Origin: UBA4408 sp002389785
GTDB taxonomy: Bacteria; Bacteroidota; Bacteroidia; UBA4408
Length of the DNA: 64,000 nucleotides
NCBI GenBank assembly: GCA_035438985.1
Contig: DAORJK010000006.1
Span: 87,924 to 151,923, forward strand
Direction of reading: 5' to 3'
The translations under genes were made by a program, and so were the position numbers. Shown one piece after another: positions 1 through 8,477 of this stretch. The notes under the pieces are model-generated. The model was given only the letters and a program-made list of their open reading frames with translations. It had not been told where the DNA came from and searched no databases. Numbering within the stretch: position 1 is the stretch's first letter; every line of letters begins with the position of its first letter.

Positions 1-2
1 AT

Positions 3-839
3 ATTACCGTTATCGATACACAGGCCTTTAAAAATGTGTTGCTCGAACGTTTTGAAAAACTGGCTGAGGCATCAAAAAATATGCAGCCCCAAAAACCCGA
101 ATTGGAAATAATTGCCCCCGATACAACCACACTAAATTTACTTACCGAATTTAAGTCTGTTTCTCCTAATAAACTTGCAGAAGAGCCTGTAAAATCTACC
201 TGGAACTTTGGCGATTCAACCCGTGTTTTATCCGGAGCTAAAACCAATTATAGTTTTAAGGATACCGGTAGCTTTCCAATTGTGTTGGATGCAGTATTTC
301 AAAATGCGGTAACCGGCAAATTTGAAAAAAGCACACTGCAAAAATCGATAGAGGTACTCGACACAGCCGCTTACAAAAAAATAGTTGAAGCTCGCGCTCA
401 AAAACAAATTACTGCAAAAATTCCGGAGTTTAATTCCACTTCCGAAAACCAATTTAATATGGATTCTTTACCTTCAATTGAACTGGAAAATATTTATTTC
501 GACTTTGATAAATTCACCATCCGACCTGATGCGAAAGAAGCTTTGTTGAGAAATATTACCAAACTGGGTATTGATACTTTATTGGCAATTAAAGTTAGTG
601 CCAATACCGATTCTCGTGGTTCACAAACCTATAATTTTAAATTATCCGCTAAACGGGCTATTTCTGCTATCAACTTTTTGGCAGCACACAACATTGCAAG
701 GGAGCGAATTATTGCTGTAGTTTCATTGGGTGAAACCAATTTGGTTAATAACTGCGGCGATAGGGTTAAATGTAACGAGAGGCAGCATCAATTAAATCGA
801 AGAGATGAATTTAAAGTAGTTGGCCGGGTTAAAAAATAA
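3..839 (+). CDS. OmpA-family envelope protein, 5' end outside window
   Basis: The reading frame is open to the left edge of the window, so this is the C-terminal part of a longer protein. A GTG at position 36 is an internal Val codon rather than a convincing start. The visible part has a PKD-like beta-sandwich (W-N-F-G-D followed by Y-S-F-K-D-T-G) and then a C-terminal OmpA/MotB-type peptidoglycan-binding domain that begins at IYFDFDKFTIRP and ends in N-R-R-D-E-F-K-V. In Bacteroidota such proteins tether the outer membrane or T9SS components to peptidoglycan. The missing N-terminal part may hold TPR or PD40 repeats, as in the PorE-like gene at 52819. It lies 79 bp upstream of the SiaC-like gene and may be co-transcribed with it. 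The domain call is firm; the role is inferred. Confidence 0.85.
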   Translation: MTVIDTQAFKNVLLERFEKLAEASKNMQPQKPELEIIAPDTTTLNLLTEFKSVSPNKLAEEPVKSTWNFGDSTRVLSGAKTNYSFKDTGSFPIVLDAVFQNAVTGKFEKSTLQKSIEVLDTAAYKKIVEARAQKQITAKIPEFNSTSENQFNMDSLPSIELENIYFDFDKFTIRPDAKEALLRNITKLGIDTLLAIKVSANTDSRGSQTYNFKLSAKRAISAINFLAAHNIARERIIAVVSLGETNLVNNCGDRVKCNERQHQLNRRDEFKVVGRVKK

Positions 840-918
840 AAGCCGGTACTTATTTCTAGCTTTTTATTCGTTAAATTTACAAAAGCATTGCTCAAATCAC
901 TACTAATTTAGTAAAGCT

Positions 919-1293
919 ATGGAGAACTTAATAATTGAATCAACCGACGAATTTCCAAGTGTGTGTTTTGATAAAACTAACGGAAAGCTGGAAATTTCAG
1001 GGATTTCTATTCCTCATAATTCTTCCGACTTTTATACACCTTTGGTTGAATGGCTTTTGAAATATGTGAAACATCCCGCCAAGGAAACACGACTCGAATG
1101 TAAACTTGATTATTTTAATACCTCTTCACACAAATACCTCACAGAGATTTTTAAAATTTTAGATGAATTAAGCAAAAGCGGAGCTAAGGTTACCATAGCG
1201 TGGTACTACAATGTGGAAGATGAAGACATGAAATTAATTGGTCAGGAATTGAGTCATTTTTTAAGCTTGCCTTTTGAATTTATTGAATTTTAA
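919..1293 (+). CDS. SiaC-like regulatory phosphoprotein (DUF1987), copy 1
   Basis: A 124-residue protein of the DUF1987/SiaC family. In Pseudomonas aeruginosa, SiaC is phosphorylated on Thr68 by the kinase SiaB; unphosphorylated SiaC activates the diguanylate cyclase SiaD. Here the motif D-Y-F-N-T-S-S places a Thr at residue 68, the same number as in Pseudomonas, and the family ending W-Y-Y-N-V-E-D-E-D-M is present. It is the first gene of a plus-strand run: SiaC-like, hybrid histidine kinase (3 bp downstream), SiaB-like kinase, second SiaC-like protein. No SiaA-type phosphatase or SiaD-type cyclase lies nearby, so the output target is unknown. Family assignment is from recalled motif similarity; the partner-switch role is inferred from context. 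Confidence 0.87.
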   Translation: MENLIIESTDEFPSVCFDKTNGKLEISGISIPHNSSDFYTPLVEWLLKYVKHPAKETRLECKLDYFNTSSHKYLTEIFKILDELSKSGAKVTIAWYYNVEDEDMKLIGQELSHFLSLPFEFIEF

Positions 1294-1296
1294 ATC

Positions 1297-3678
1297 ATGA
1301 ACTATCCTAAATTATTGATAATTAATTTCAATAAGTCAGATAGAGCTTCAATGTTAAAATCATTTGAAGCAAGCGGTTTTATTCATGTTGCTCAAATGGC
1401 CGCTGACGCTACCGATGCGGTTGAATTGTTAAAAAGAAGAAAGTATGATTGCTTGCTTTTTTATACCGGCAATAGCAACGAAAAAGTAACAGATTTTATT
1501 AAACTTCTTGTAAGTAAAAAAAAACAATTTCCTTTGTTAGTTGTAAGCTCATCAAAAAGCAAACTATCAACCGAGAAGTTGGGTTATACTGCTCCCCTAC
1601 TCATTTGTTCTCCGCAAAAAATTAAATTACCCGGATTTTCAAAATCAATCAATGAACTCATTGCTTCTGCAACGAAAAGTGAGTTAAGTGCAAAAGAAAT
1701 TGCCAAATTAAATGAAAACCGTTACAAGGTTTTGTTTGAAAATACACAGGGATTTATTTGCACCCATCGTATGAACGGTGAAATACTTTCGATAAATCGT
1801 GCGGCAGCCAAAATACTGGGGTTTAAAGCAAGCGATTTAATTGGTAGAAATTTGCGTGAGTTTTTGGTGGAGGAAAAAAAAGACATGTTTGTTGATTATT
1901 TGCAGGAACTGAAAGAAAAGCAAAAATCAACCGGCATCATGCAGTTTATTAGTAAAGATAATGAACGACGTTACCTGGTTTATCGCAATGTGGTGCATCA
2001 GGAAGGTTCTACTGAGCCTTACGTAATTGCGAGTTCTCAGGATATTACCGATATATTTTTGATAGAAAAACAACTCGAATCTGCCAATCGAATTTCGGAG
2101 CTCAACATTAACCGCTTACACAAAACTTTGCTGGAGCTAGACAAAGCAAAAAAAATAGCAGAAGAATCGGTACGCATCAAGCAAGAATTTTTGGCCAACA
2201 TGAGCCATGAAATACGCACTCCAATGAATGCCATCATTGGATTTACTTCACTGCTCGAAAAATCAAATCTAAACAGTGAACAAAGCGATTATCTTTCAGC
2301 AATAAAAACATCGGGCGAAAACTTATTGGTAATTATCAACGATATACTCGATTTTTCGAAAATCGATGCCGGTAAGATGAGCATTGAGCATTCTCAATTC
2401 GACATGGATACTACGATTAGCAGTATCCTAAATCAGTTTGTTCCAAAAATTCAGGAAAAAAATCTGGTGCTTACCACCTCGTTAAATTTTAAACGCAACT
2501 TGCACGTTATTGGCGATCAGGTGCGGCTGCATCAAGTGCTGAGTAACCTTATCAGCAATGCAATTAAATTTACTTCCAAAGGAGGCATTACCATTTCGGT
2601 GAATATTAAAAACGAAACACCTAAATATCACGTTTTTGAATTTATTGTTTCGGATACCGGTATAGGTATACCCAAAGATAAATTGGAAACCATATTCGAA
2701 AGTTTTACTCAAGCTAGTCCTGAAACTACTCGTAAATATGGGGGTACCGGACTAGGGCTTGCCATTGTAAAAAAATTGCTCGAGTTGCAAAATGGTAGCA
2801 TCAGTTTGAAAAGTCATATTAAGGTTGGTACCACATTTACCTTTACGATTCCTTATCAGAAAACACATAGTAGTGAACTTAAAAACATTAAGCAAACTCA
2901 AGTATTTACGGAACGTTTGGATGGCAAAACAGTTTTGTTGGCCGAAGATAATTTATTGAATCAAAAACTGGTGGTTAAATTACTTGAAGATTCCAATTGC
3001 AAAGTTGAAATTGCCGAAAACGGATATGAGGCCATTGAAAAAGTAAAGCAACAACGCTTCGATTTAATTTTAATGGATATTCAAATGCCCGAAATGGATG
3101 GTTTGCAAGCCACTCGCATTATTCGACAAGATTTAAAAATACATACCCCCATTATTGCGCTTACTGCTCACACGTTTAAAGACGAGGAAAATAAATGTTT
3201 TGAGGCCGGTATGAATGGATTTCTTACAAAACCATTTACTGCGGCTAGTTTGCATAAAATTATTAGCGACAACAGCGAACCCGAAAAAAAGGAAACCAGC
3301 GGTACTCCTAAAATAATTAACCTTTCATTTTTGCATAATTTGGCAGATGGCAACATGGACTTTGTAAAAAAAATGCTGGAAATTTATCTGAAACAAACTC
3401 CCGAAAACCTGCAAATATTGCAGCATAGTTTGTATATGATGGATTACAATTCTTTAAGTGCAATCGCCCATAAAATGCGCTCTTCAGTTCCCTATGTCGG
3501 ATTAAACGAAGCTGAAAAGATGCTGGAGAAAATTGAGTACGACTGCAAACAAAAAATAAACCTGGATAAATTTGCTGAACAAGTAAAACGCATAGTTGAA
3601 ATGTGTGAATTGAGTTTAATACAGGTAAAAGAAGAAGTATATTTGTTGAATCAACTAGCCGAAAAACAGAATCCTTAA
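1297..3678 (+). CDS. Hybrid histidine kinase: pseudo-receiver, PAS, HisKA, HATPase, receiver, HPt
   Basis: A 793-residue cytoplasmic phosphorelay kinase with no membrane segment or DNA-binding output. Domains in order: a receiver-like fold at about 1-115, PAS at about 140-253, a short coiled coil, HisKA with H304 in NMSHEIRTPMN, HATPase with N-box (NLISNAIKF, about 417-425), G1 (DTGIGIP) and G2 (GGTGLGLAI), a canonical receiver at about 544-660 with D594 (LMDIQMPEMDG) and K645, and an HPt domain at about 675-775 with H725 (SAIAHKMRSS). The N-terminal receiver-like domain lacks the acidic pair (N10/F11) and has Tyr56 where the phosphoacceptor Asp should be, so it cannot be phosphorylated in the usual way. 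It sits between a SiaC-like and a SiaB-like gene, which suggests that the phosphorelay feeds that partner-switch module. Confidence 0.93.
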   Translation: MNYPKLLIINFNKSDRASMLKSFEASGFIHVAQMAADATDAVELLKRRKYDCLLFYTGNSNEKVTDFIKLLVSKKKQFPLLVVSSSKSKLSTEKLGYTAPLLICSPQKIKLPGFSKSINELIASATKSELSAKEIAKLNENRYKVLFENTQGFICTHRMNGEILSINRAAAKILGFKASDLIGRNLREFLVEEKKDMFVDYLQELKEKQKSTGIMQFISKDNERRYLVYRNVVHQEGSTEPYVIASSQDITDIFLIEKQLESANRISELNINRLHKTLLELDKAKKIAEESVRIKQEFLANMSHEIRTPMNAIIGFTSLLEKSNLNSEQSDYLSAIKTSGENLLVIINDILDFSKIDAGKMSIEHSQFDMDTTISSILNQFVPKIQEKNLVLTTSLNFKRNLHVIGDQVRLHQVLSNLISNAIKFTSKGGITISVNIKNETPKYHVFEFIVSDTGIGIPKDKLETIFESFTQASPETTRKYGGTGLGLAIVKKLLELQNGSISLKSHIKVGTTFTFTIPYQKTHSSELKNIKQTQVFTERLDGKTVLLAEDNLLNQKLVVKLLEDSNCKVEIAENGYEAIEKVKQQRFDLILMDIQMPEMDGLQATRIIRQDLKIHTPIIALTAHTFKDEENKCFEAGMNGFLTKPFTAASLHKIISDNSEPEKKETSGTPKIINLSFLHNLADGNMDFVKKMLEIYLKQTPENLQILQHSLYMMDYNSLSAIAHKMRSSVPYVGLNEAEKMLEKIEYDCKQKINLDKFAEQVKRIVEMCELSLIQVKEEVYLLNQLAEKQNP

Positions 3679-3691
3679 ATCGTAACTAAAG

Positions 3692-4228
3692 TTGGACGCA
3701 TCAAAATTTACCTTAACTGATTATTTAAAATGGAAGGAGATTGTATTGGGCTATCGGGGCGCAATTACCCAAGAGCTCATTATTATTTTTTTAAACCTGG
3801 CCGAGACTAAAATTTATCCGCGTTTTCAATCCCAAGCTTTTAAGCGAAAAATATTTTCGGTATTTATTGAAACACTTCAAAACATTCACAAATACGCAAC
3901 ACCCGATGAAACGGGTTTTAATAATGCCTATTTTTTAGTGCGCGAAATTCCTGATGGATTGCAAATTTCAACCGGCAATATTGTAGACACCGCCTCAATG
4001 AACAGCCTTAAGTTGAAACTGGATACCATTGTTACTAAAAGCGAAGTTGAATTAAAAGCCTGGTGCAAGAAAAAACTCTTTGAAGAACGCAACAGTCAAT
4101 TTGATTCAGTTGGAATTGGTTTGCTCGAACTTGCCATAAAATCGAACAATAAACTCGTGTATAAATTTAGGCCTGTTGCTGATGATTCGTTTTTATTTAC
4201 CCTCGAAATTGATTTAACTAACAATTAA
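3692..4228 (+). CDS. SiaB-like serine/threonine kinase (GHKL fold)
   Basis: A 178-residue protein resembling the SiaB family of protein kinases, which phosphorylate SiaC. It has an N-box-like segment (FIETLQNIHKYA), the family motif S-T-G-N-I-V, and a C-terminal glycine lid VGIGLLELAIKSNNK. The only usable start is a TTG at 3692, because an in-frame TAA lies three codons upstream and no ATG occurs before mid-domain. It starts 13 bp after the hybrid kinase stop and is followed 12 bp later by a second SiaC-like gene, so the four genes probably form one operon. It matches one repeat of the tandem kinase at 46839-47978. The kinase function is inferred from the family; the DxGxG motif of typical GHKL ATPases is not obvious, as is usual for this group. 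Confidence 0.84.
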   Translation: MDASKFTLTDYLKWKEIVLGYRGAITQELIIIFLNLAETKIYPRFQSQAFKRKIFSVFIETLQNIHKYATPDETGFNNAYFLVREIPDGLQISTGNIVDTASMNSLKLKLDTIVTKSEVELKAWCKKKLFEERNSQFDSVGIGLLELAIKSNNKLVYKFRPVADDSFLFTLEIDLTNN

Positions 4229-4240
4229 GCATATTAGCAC

Positions 4241-4615
4241 ATGAACCCATTACAAATAGCTGCCAGCGAAGAAACTCCCGAAGTTATTCTGGATGCCAAG
4301 AAAAATATTTTTAAGCTTACCGGACGCTCCTTTGTACAAAATTCGGTAGTTTTTTATGACCCCATTTTAAAATGGTTTTCTGATTATTTTCAGGCACCTA
4401 ACAGCAGTACTAAAATTGAACTGAAATTTGACTACATCAATTCATCTTCGCAAAAGCGACTGATAGAAATTATTTTAAAAATACAACAACTCACAAAAGA
4501 TTTAACTTCGGTAAACGTTGTTTGGTATTATAAATCGGATGATGAAGACATGCTCGAAAAGGGACAAGAATTTGGCGAGTACTTTAAACTTCCTTTTAAG
4601 TTTATTCCCTATTAA
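4241..4615 (+). CDS. SiaC-like regulatory phosphoprotein (DUF1987), copy 2, Ser at site 68
   Basis: A 124-residue paralogue of the protein at 919-1293, aligning without gaps around the phosphosite. The motif reads D-Y-I-N-S-S-S, so residue 68 is Ser rather than Thr. A serine can still accept phosphate from a Ser/Thr kinase, but the kinetics or partner preference may differ. The C-terminal W-Y-Y-K-S-D-D-E-D-M is conserved. It is the last gene of the signalling run, and its stop abuts the 3' end of the convergent prfB with no intergenic base, so no separate terminator fits between them. Two SiaC proteins in one operon with one SiaB kinase suggests competition for the kinase or two output partners; this is inference. 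Confidence 0.87.
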   Translation: MNPLQIAASEETPEVILDAKKNIFKLTGRSFVQNSVVFYDPILKWFSDYFQAPNSSTKIELKFDYINSSSQKRLIEIILKIQQLTKDLTSVNVVWYYKSDDEDMLEKGQEFGEYFKLPFKFIPY

Positions 4616-5705
4616 TTAACCGGCACCATATTCCATTAAGTAGGCTTTTATAAACTCATCCAATTCACCATCCATTACCGCTTGCACATTGCTTGTCTCT
4701 TTATCGGTACGTAAATCTTTTACCAATTTATAGGGATGAAATACATAATTGCGAATTTGTGAACCCCATTCTATTTTCTTCTTACCACTCTCAATAATCG
4801 CAGTACTTTCGCGGCGTTTACGCATCTCAATTTCATACAATTGCGACTTTAATAATTGCATGGCTTTTTCTTTGTTTTGCAATTGCGAACGCGATTCCTG
4901 GTTTTTAATAATAATACCACTGGGCTTATGGTGCAAACGAACTGCGGTTTCTACCTTGTTTACATTTTGCCCTCCTGCCCCACCGCTTCTAAAAGTATCC
5001 CATTCAATGTCGGCAGGATTAATATCAATTTCAATTGTATCGTCAATTAAGGGATATGCATACACGCTTGCAAAGGATGTGTGCCGCTTGGCATTTGCAT
5101 CAAAAGGGGAAATGCGTACCAATCGATGTACACCGCTTTCTCCTTTTAAATAACCGTAGGCAAAATCTCCTTCAATTTGCAAGGTAACCGATTTAATTCC
5201 TGCTCCATCTCCGGGTTGCAAATCCTCTTCAGTAACTTTGCAATTGTGTTTCTGCGCCCACATAATGTACATGCGCATAAGCATTTCGGCCCAATCCTGA
5301 CTTTCGGTTCCGCCCGCACCCGAATTAATAGTAAGAATCGCACTTAAGCTATCTTCCTTACCACTCAGCATGTTTTTAAATTCCAAATTTTCAAGCAAAA
5401 CAAGGGTAGCAGCAAATTGCTCATCCACCTCACTTTCGGTTGCCTCGCCTTCTTTAAAAAATTCGTAAATGGTTGTTAAGTCATCGCTACTTCGCTCTAA
5501 TTCAGTAAAAGCTGAAGTCCACTGTTTTAGCTGCTGAATACTTTTTAAAGTCTCCTCGGCTTTTTTAGGATCGTCCCAAAAATTAGGGGCTAGTGTTTTC
5601 TCTTCAATTTCGGCAATGTCTTTACGTTTTTTATCCACGTCAAAGATGCCTCCTCAGTTCCTCTCTTCGGGAGCTCACGTCTCTTAATTGGTCGCTTGTT
5701 ATCAT
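4616..5705 (-). CDS. prfB: Peptide chain release factor 2, made by programmed +1 frameshift
   Basis: RF2 reads UGA and UAA stop codons and triggers peptide release. The protein carries the G-G-Q catalytic motif (SGGAGGQNVNKVE) and the S-P-F anticodon-like tripeptide specific to RF2 (VRISPFDAN). Translation starts at the ATG at 5705-5703; codons 1-21 end in CTT and are followed by an in-frame TGA at 5642-5640. A +1 slip at CTT-TGA-C gives GAC and continues to the stop at 4616, making about 362 residues, close to the E. coli length of 365. An internal AGGAGG lies three bases before CTT. A GTG at 5638 opens the long frame but is not the real start. Low RF2 activity promotes the slip, giving autoregulation. 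It converges on the second SiaC-like gene. Confidence 0.97.
5639..5654 (-). promoter_or_regulatory. prfB programmed +1 frameshift site with internal Shine-Dalgarno
   Basis: Read on the minus strand, the site is AGGAGG-CAT-CTT-TGA-C. The AGGAGG at 5654-5649 pairs with the anti-Shine-Dalgarno of the 16S rRNA and sits three bases from the CTT slip codon, as in E. coli prfB (AGGGGG-TAT-CTT-TGA-C). The TGA at 5642-5640 is the natural sensor of RF2 level. All elements are read directly from the sequence; the mechanism is established knowledge of prfB. Confidence 0.95.
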
Positions 5706-5773
5706 GCTGCGAAAATAGTATAAAAATTACAGATGCGAACTCGTGTTTAATAGCAAAGTAAAGACGAAACAAC

Positions 5774-5800
5774 GGGTAATGATTAGTAAATCAATTACCC
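5774..5800. other. Hairpin in the prfB upstream region
   Basis: An 11-bp inverted repeat with a single bulged A and a 4-nt loop (AGTA) lies 70-95 bp upstream of the prfB start and about 117 bp upstream of the divergent T9SS gene. The arms are GGGTAATGATT and AATCAATTACCC. No U-run follows on either strand, so it is not a classical terminator. It could be a protein-binding palindrome or leader structure; nothing in the sequence decides this. Confidence 0.4.
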
Positions 5801-5916
5801 TTAACTATTTACACTGAAAGATGCTTACTTTTACCAGCTGAAATTGAACCTAAAAAAATTAGTTCCAAGGCAACGAATCTATTAACAGTTGTGTCTTTAT
5901 TTTAAAACTAATTGGT

Positions 5917-7875
5917 ATGAAAATTTTTTCCACCTTATTTTTTAGTTTATGTATTGCCTCGCTTGCGTATTCGCAAAGTCCAACCTACTTAAAATCACTG
6001 CATAGTATTGAGCAAAGTAATCGAACAAGAATTATAGCTGCCAACGACAATGGTTGTTATCTTTTTTTACTGGATAGTTTAACCGTTTATAAATTCAATA
6101 GCTGTGGCGAATTCAGCTGGGGAATACACTATTCATTTCCGGGAATAACTACGAGGGGTTCTGATTTTATAGCAACAAGAGAAGGTGGATTTGCTTTCTT
6201 ATTTTATGATTATCCAACTTCAAATTACCACGGATACATTGTGAATGCTGATGCCCAAGGAAATATAAATTGGTGCAATTCCTTTTTGGATGCTTCCTAT
6301 AGCGAAGTGCCTTACTCGCTCATACAAGACAAATCAGGCAATTTTTATTTGTATGGGAATGCAACACTTACAGCAAATTTAGATGTATTTAACTCACTTA
6401 CTAAAATTTCAAACAGCGGAACTGTTTTGTGGAATAAGCTGTACAACCACGGTGGAATTTGGGGAGGAGCTATACTAACTTCCGACAATGGATTTTTATT
6501 ACGCACCGGAAACAAATTTATTAAAACGGATGCCAATGGAAATGAGCAATGGACCTCGGTGGTGTTCTCAGGATTGTATCATTACAACAAAGCTGTAGAA
6601 GTAGCTGACGGATATATTTTTAACGGATACAATAACAATGCTGGCGGAGGAGATACTATTTGCTTTTTAAAACTTGGGAAAAACGGTCAGTTGCTTTGGG
6701 GAGGAAAAAGAAATGTTCCATTCGTAGGCGAACCGCTCAACCTGTATCCTAAGTACAATGGTAATTTTGTTTTTATGCATGGAAAAAGTTTGGGTGGGAA
6801 TTATTATTATTGCTGGACCGAATTAGACAAAGAACTAAATCAAGTAAACAGCAGTGCAGTAAATGTCATTACCGCAAACAATTCCTTTTATCCAAGTTCG
6901 ATTTGTTTTTTGAAGGATAGCACTGCCTTTATTGGGGGAAAATTCAATTACAACGACCCTGCAATTATATCGCACAATGCTATTTTAAAAACCTCTAAAA
7001 ACCTGCATTTTAATTGCGACACTACTTTTACTTTTTCCTACAACCTACAAACGGTGTTAGGAGATACACTAACAACAACTGTATCGTCTCGAAATTTTCA
7101 ATCTACTCCAACTTTTGTTCTAGCTGAAAGCCTGGTTGATTCTTGTTTTAGCATTTGTTCAACCGAAGCACAAGCAACAGTTGAAATAACAGGAGATACC
7201 ACAGCATGTGAAGGAAGTAAAGTTGTATTGGCCGCAAGTGGTAACATGGCTTATGACCTGTACGAATGGTCGACCGGTGAAACAAATGCTCAAATTGAAG
7301 TACAACAAGCAGGAAAATATTGGCTTAAAGCAAGCAATAGCTGTCGTGGAATTAGTGCAAGCGATACAATTGAAATTAAGTTTTCACCCTTCCCTAAACC
7401 TGCATTCATAAGCGATAGCAGCATTTGTAGCCAACAAGCCATTATACTGGATGCAAGCGTAACGAGTGCAACTTATGAATGGCAAGATGGTAGCACCTCT
7501 CCTCTATTTTATGTTTACTCACCGGGAGTTTATTCGGTAAAAATAAATTACTTATCCTGCCAAAAAACTTTTGAAAGCAACATCGGTGATTGCGAAATTT
7601 TAGTAATACCCAATGTAATTACCCCCAATAACGATGCGCTTAATTCGAACTTAAGTCCAAAAGAAATTCGTGGAATTATTGCAGCAACCATGCGCATTTA
7701 CAATCGCTGGGGGCAGGAAATTTACACCACTAACGACATCGTTAACAAGCCGTGGAATGGAAAAACAGTGGGCAGAGATTGCTCAGATGGTGTATATTAC
7801 TGGACCTTGAACTACGCCAATTACCTACAACAGCAAAAAGAAATGCATGGTACTGTGCAGTTGTTTTTGGAATGA
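5917..7875 (+). CDS. T9SS type B sorting-domain (gliding-motility-associated C-terminal) secreted protein
   Basis: A 652-residue secreted protein. It starts with a clear signal peptide (MKIFSTLFFSLCIASLAYSQ). The first 400 residues hold repeated W/G/D-N-G strands of a beta-propeller type (for example TSDNGFLLRTGNKFIKTDANG), followed by Ig-like segments around 420-560 (G-D-T-T-A-C-E-G, S-W-S-T-G-E-T-N type). The C-terminal about 90 residues form the type B sorting domain: V-I-P-N-V-I-T-P-N-N-D, then I-Y-N-R-W-G-Q-E-I-Y and W-N-G, ending D-G-V-Y-Y-W. Such proteins leave the cell through SprA, whose gene is nearby, and stay surface-attached or are shed. No catalytic motif was seen, so the function is unknown beyond surface location. 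It is transcribed divergently from prfB. Confidence 0.92.
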   Translation: MKIFSTLFFSLCIASLAYSQSPTYLKSLHSIEQSNRTRIIAANDNGCYLFLLDSLTVYKFNSCGEFSWGIHYSFPGITTRGSDFIATREGGFAFLFYDYPTSNYHGYIVNADAQGNINWCNSFLDASYSEVPYSLIQDKSGNFYLYGNATLTANLDVFNSLTKISNSGTVLWNKLYNHGGIWGGAILTSDNGFLLRTGNKFIKTDANGNEQWTSVVFSGLYHYNKAVEVADGYIFNGYNNNAGGGDTICFLKLGKNGQLLWGGKRNVPFVGEPLNLYPKYNGNFVFMHGKSLGGNYYYCWTELDKELNQVNSSAVNVITANNSFYPSSICFLKDSTAFIGGKFNYNDPAIISHNAILKTSKNLHFNCDTTFTFSYNLQTVLGDTLTTTVSSRNFQSTPTFVLAESLVDSCFSICSTEAQATVEITGDTTACEGSKVVLAASGNMAYDLYEWSTGETNAQIEVQQAGKYWLKASNSCRGISASDTIEIKFSPFPKPAFISDSSICSQQAIILDASVTSATYEWQDGSTSPLFYVYSPGVYSVKINYLSCQKTFESNIGDCEILVIPNVITPNNDALNSNLSPKEIRGIIAATMRIYNRWGQEIYTTNDIVNKPWNGKTVGRDCSDGVYYWTLNYANYLQQQKEMHGTVQLFLE

Positions 7876-7982
7876 AGTTCAATAGATTAATCAACCAAGG
7901 CGCCTAACTACTAGTAAAAACAATCTGGAAAAAAAACTTTAATTAATTCCCTGAATTTTGTTCTATCAAGATATCAGCTTGT

Positions 7983-8477
7983 TTAATAATTTTCTTCTCC
8001 TCCTAACAATTCAGCAACCAATTCCCCTTCAAATCCCTTGCTCATAGCAAACTTTTGTAATTGTACTTTTTTCTTCAGTGGGTTGCTTTCGTGCAGTAAC
8101 TTTGATTTTTGTACCAGAAGCTTTTTCAAGGTTGCTTGGTATTCGCTGTTGGGTATAGCTGCAAGCGCCTTTTTAATACAATAGGTTGATATACCTTTTT
8201 GCAACAAAGCTTGTTTAATTTTTATTTTGCCCCACTTTTTAATGCGAAACTTACCGCCTGCATAGTGTATTGCAAATCGTTCCTCATTTAAAAAATTTTC
8301 GTCGAGTAACTTTACAAGTAAGGTTTCTGTGAGTTCTTTTTTTATTCCAAGTTGCTTGCATTTTAATCGTACTTCTAACTGACTGCGTTCTTGATAAACA
8401 CAATAGTTTCGCAATTTTAAAAATACTTGTTCGGCACTTGAATCCGTTTTTGATGGATTAGTTTGCTTTGCTTTCAT
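7983..8477 (-). CDS. recX: RecX-like regulator of RecA
   Basis: A 164-residue basic helical protein of the RecX family, which binds RecA filaments and restrains recombinase activity. The three-helix RecX repeats are recognisable, including the region around L-L-D-E-N-F-L-N-E-E-R-F-A and K-W-G-K-I-K-I-K-Q-A-L, the usual RecX signature zone of F-L-(N/D)-D-x-R-F-A followed by (G)-x-x-x-I-x-x-x-L. The ATG at 8477 lies 20 bp inside the upstream VanZ-like gene, so the two are translationally linked. It is the last gene of the maeB-ruvA-sprA-gcvH-vanZ run. The family call is good; length is normal. Confidence 0.88.
   Translation of the reverse strand: MKAKQTNPSKTDSSAEQVFLKLRNYCVYQERSQLEVRLKCKQLGIKKELTETLLVKLLDENFLNEERFAIHYAGGKFRIKKWGKIKIKQALLQKGISTYCIKKALAAIPNSEYQATLKKLLVQKSKLLHESNPLKKKVQLQKFAMSKGFEGELVAELLGGEENY

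Noticed and set aside
835..872. Terminator hairpin after the OmpA-family gene
   Set aside because: The possible stem AAAAGC/GCTTTT is short and AT-rich with a loop of about 14 bases, so it is not convincing.
5590..5772. 60-codon minus-strand frame upstream of and overlapping prfB
   Set aside because: It is a different frame across the prfB start. The real lead frame is the 21-codon one beginning at 5705 that leads into the CTT-TGA-C frameshift site.
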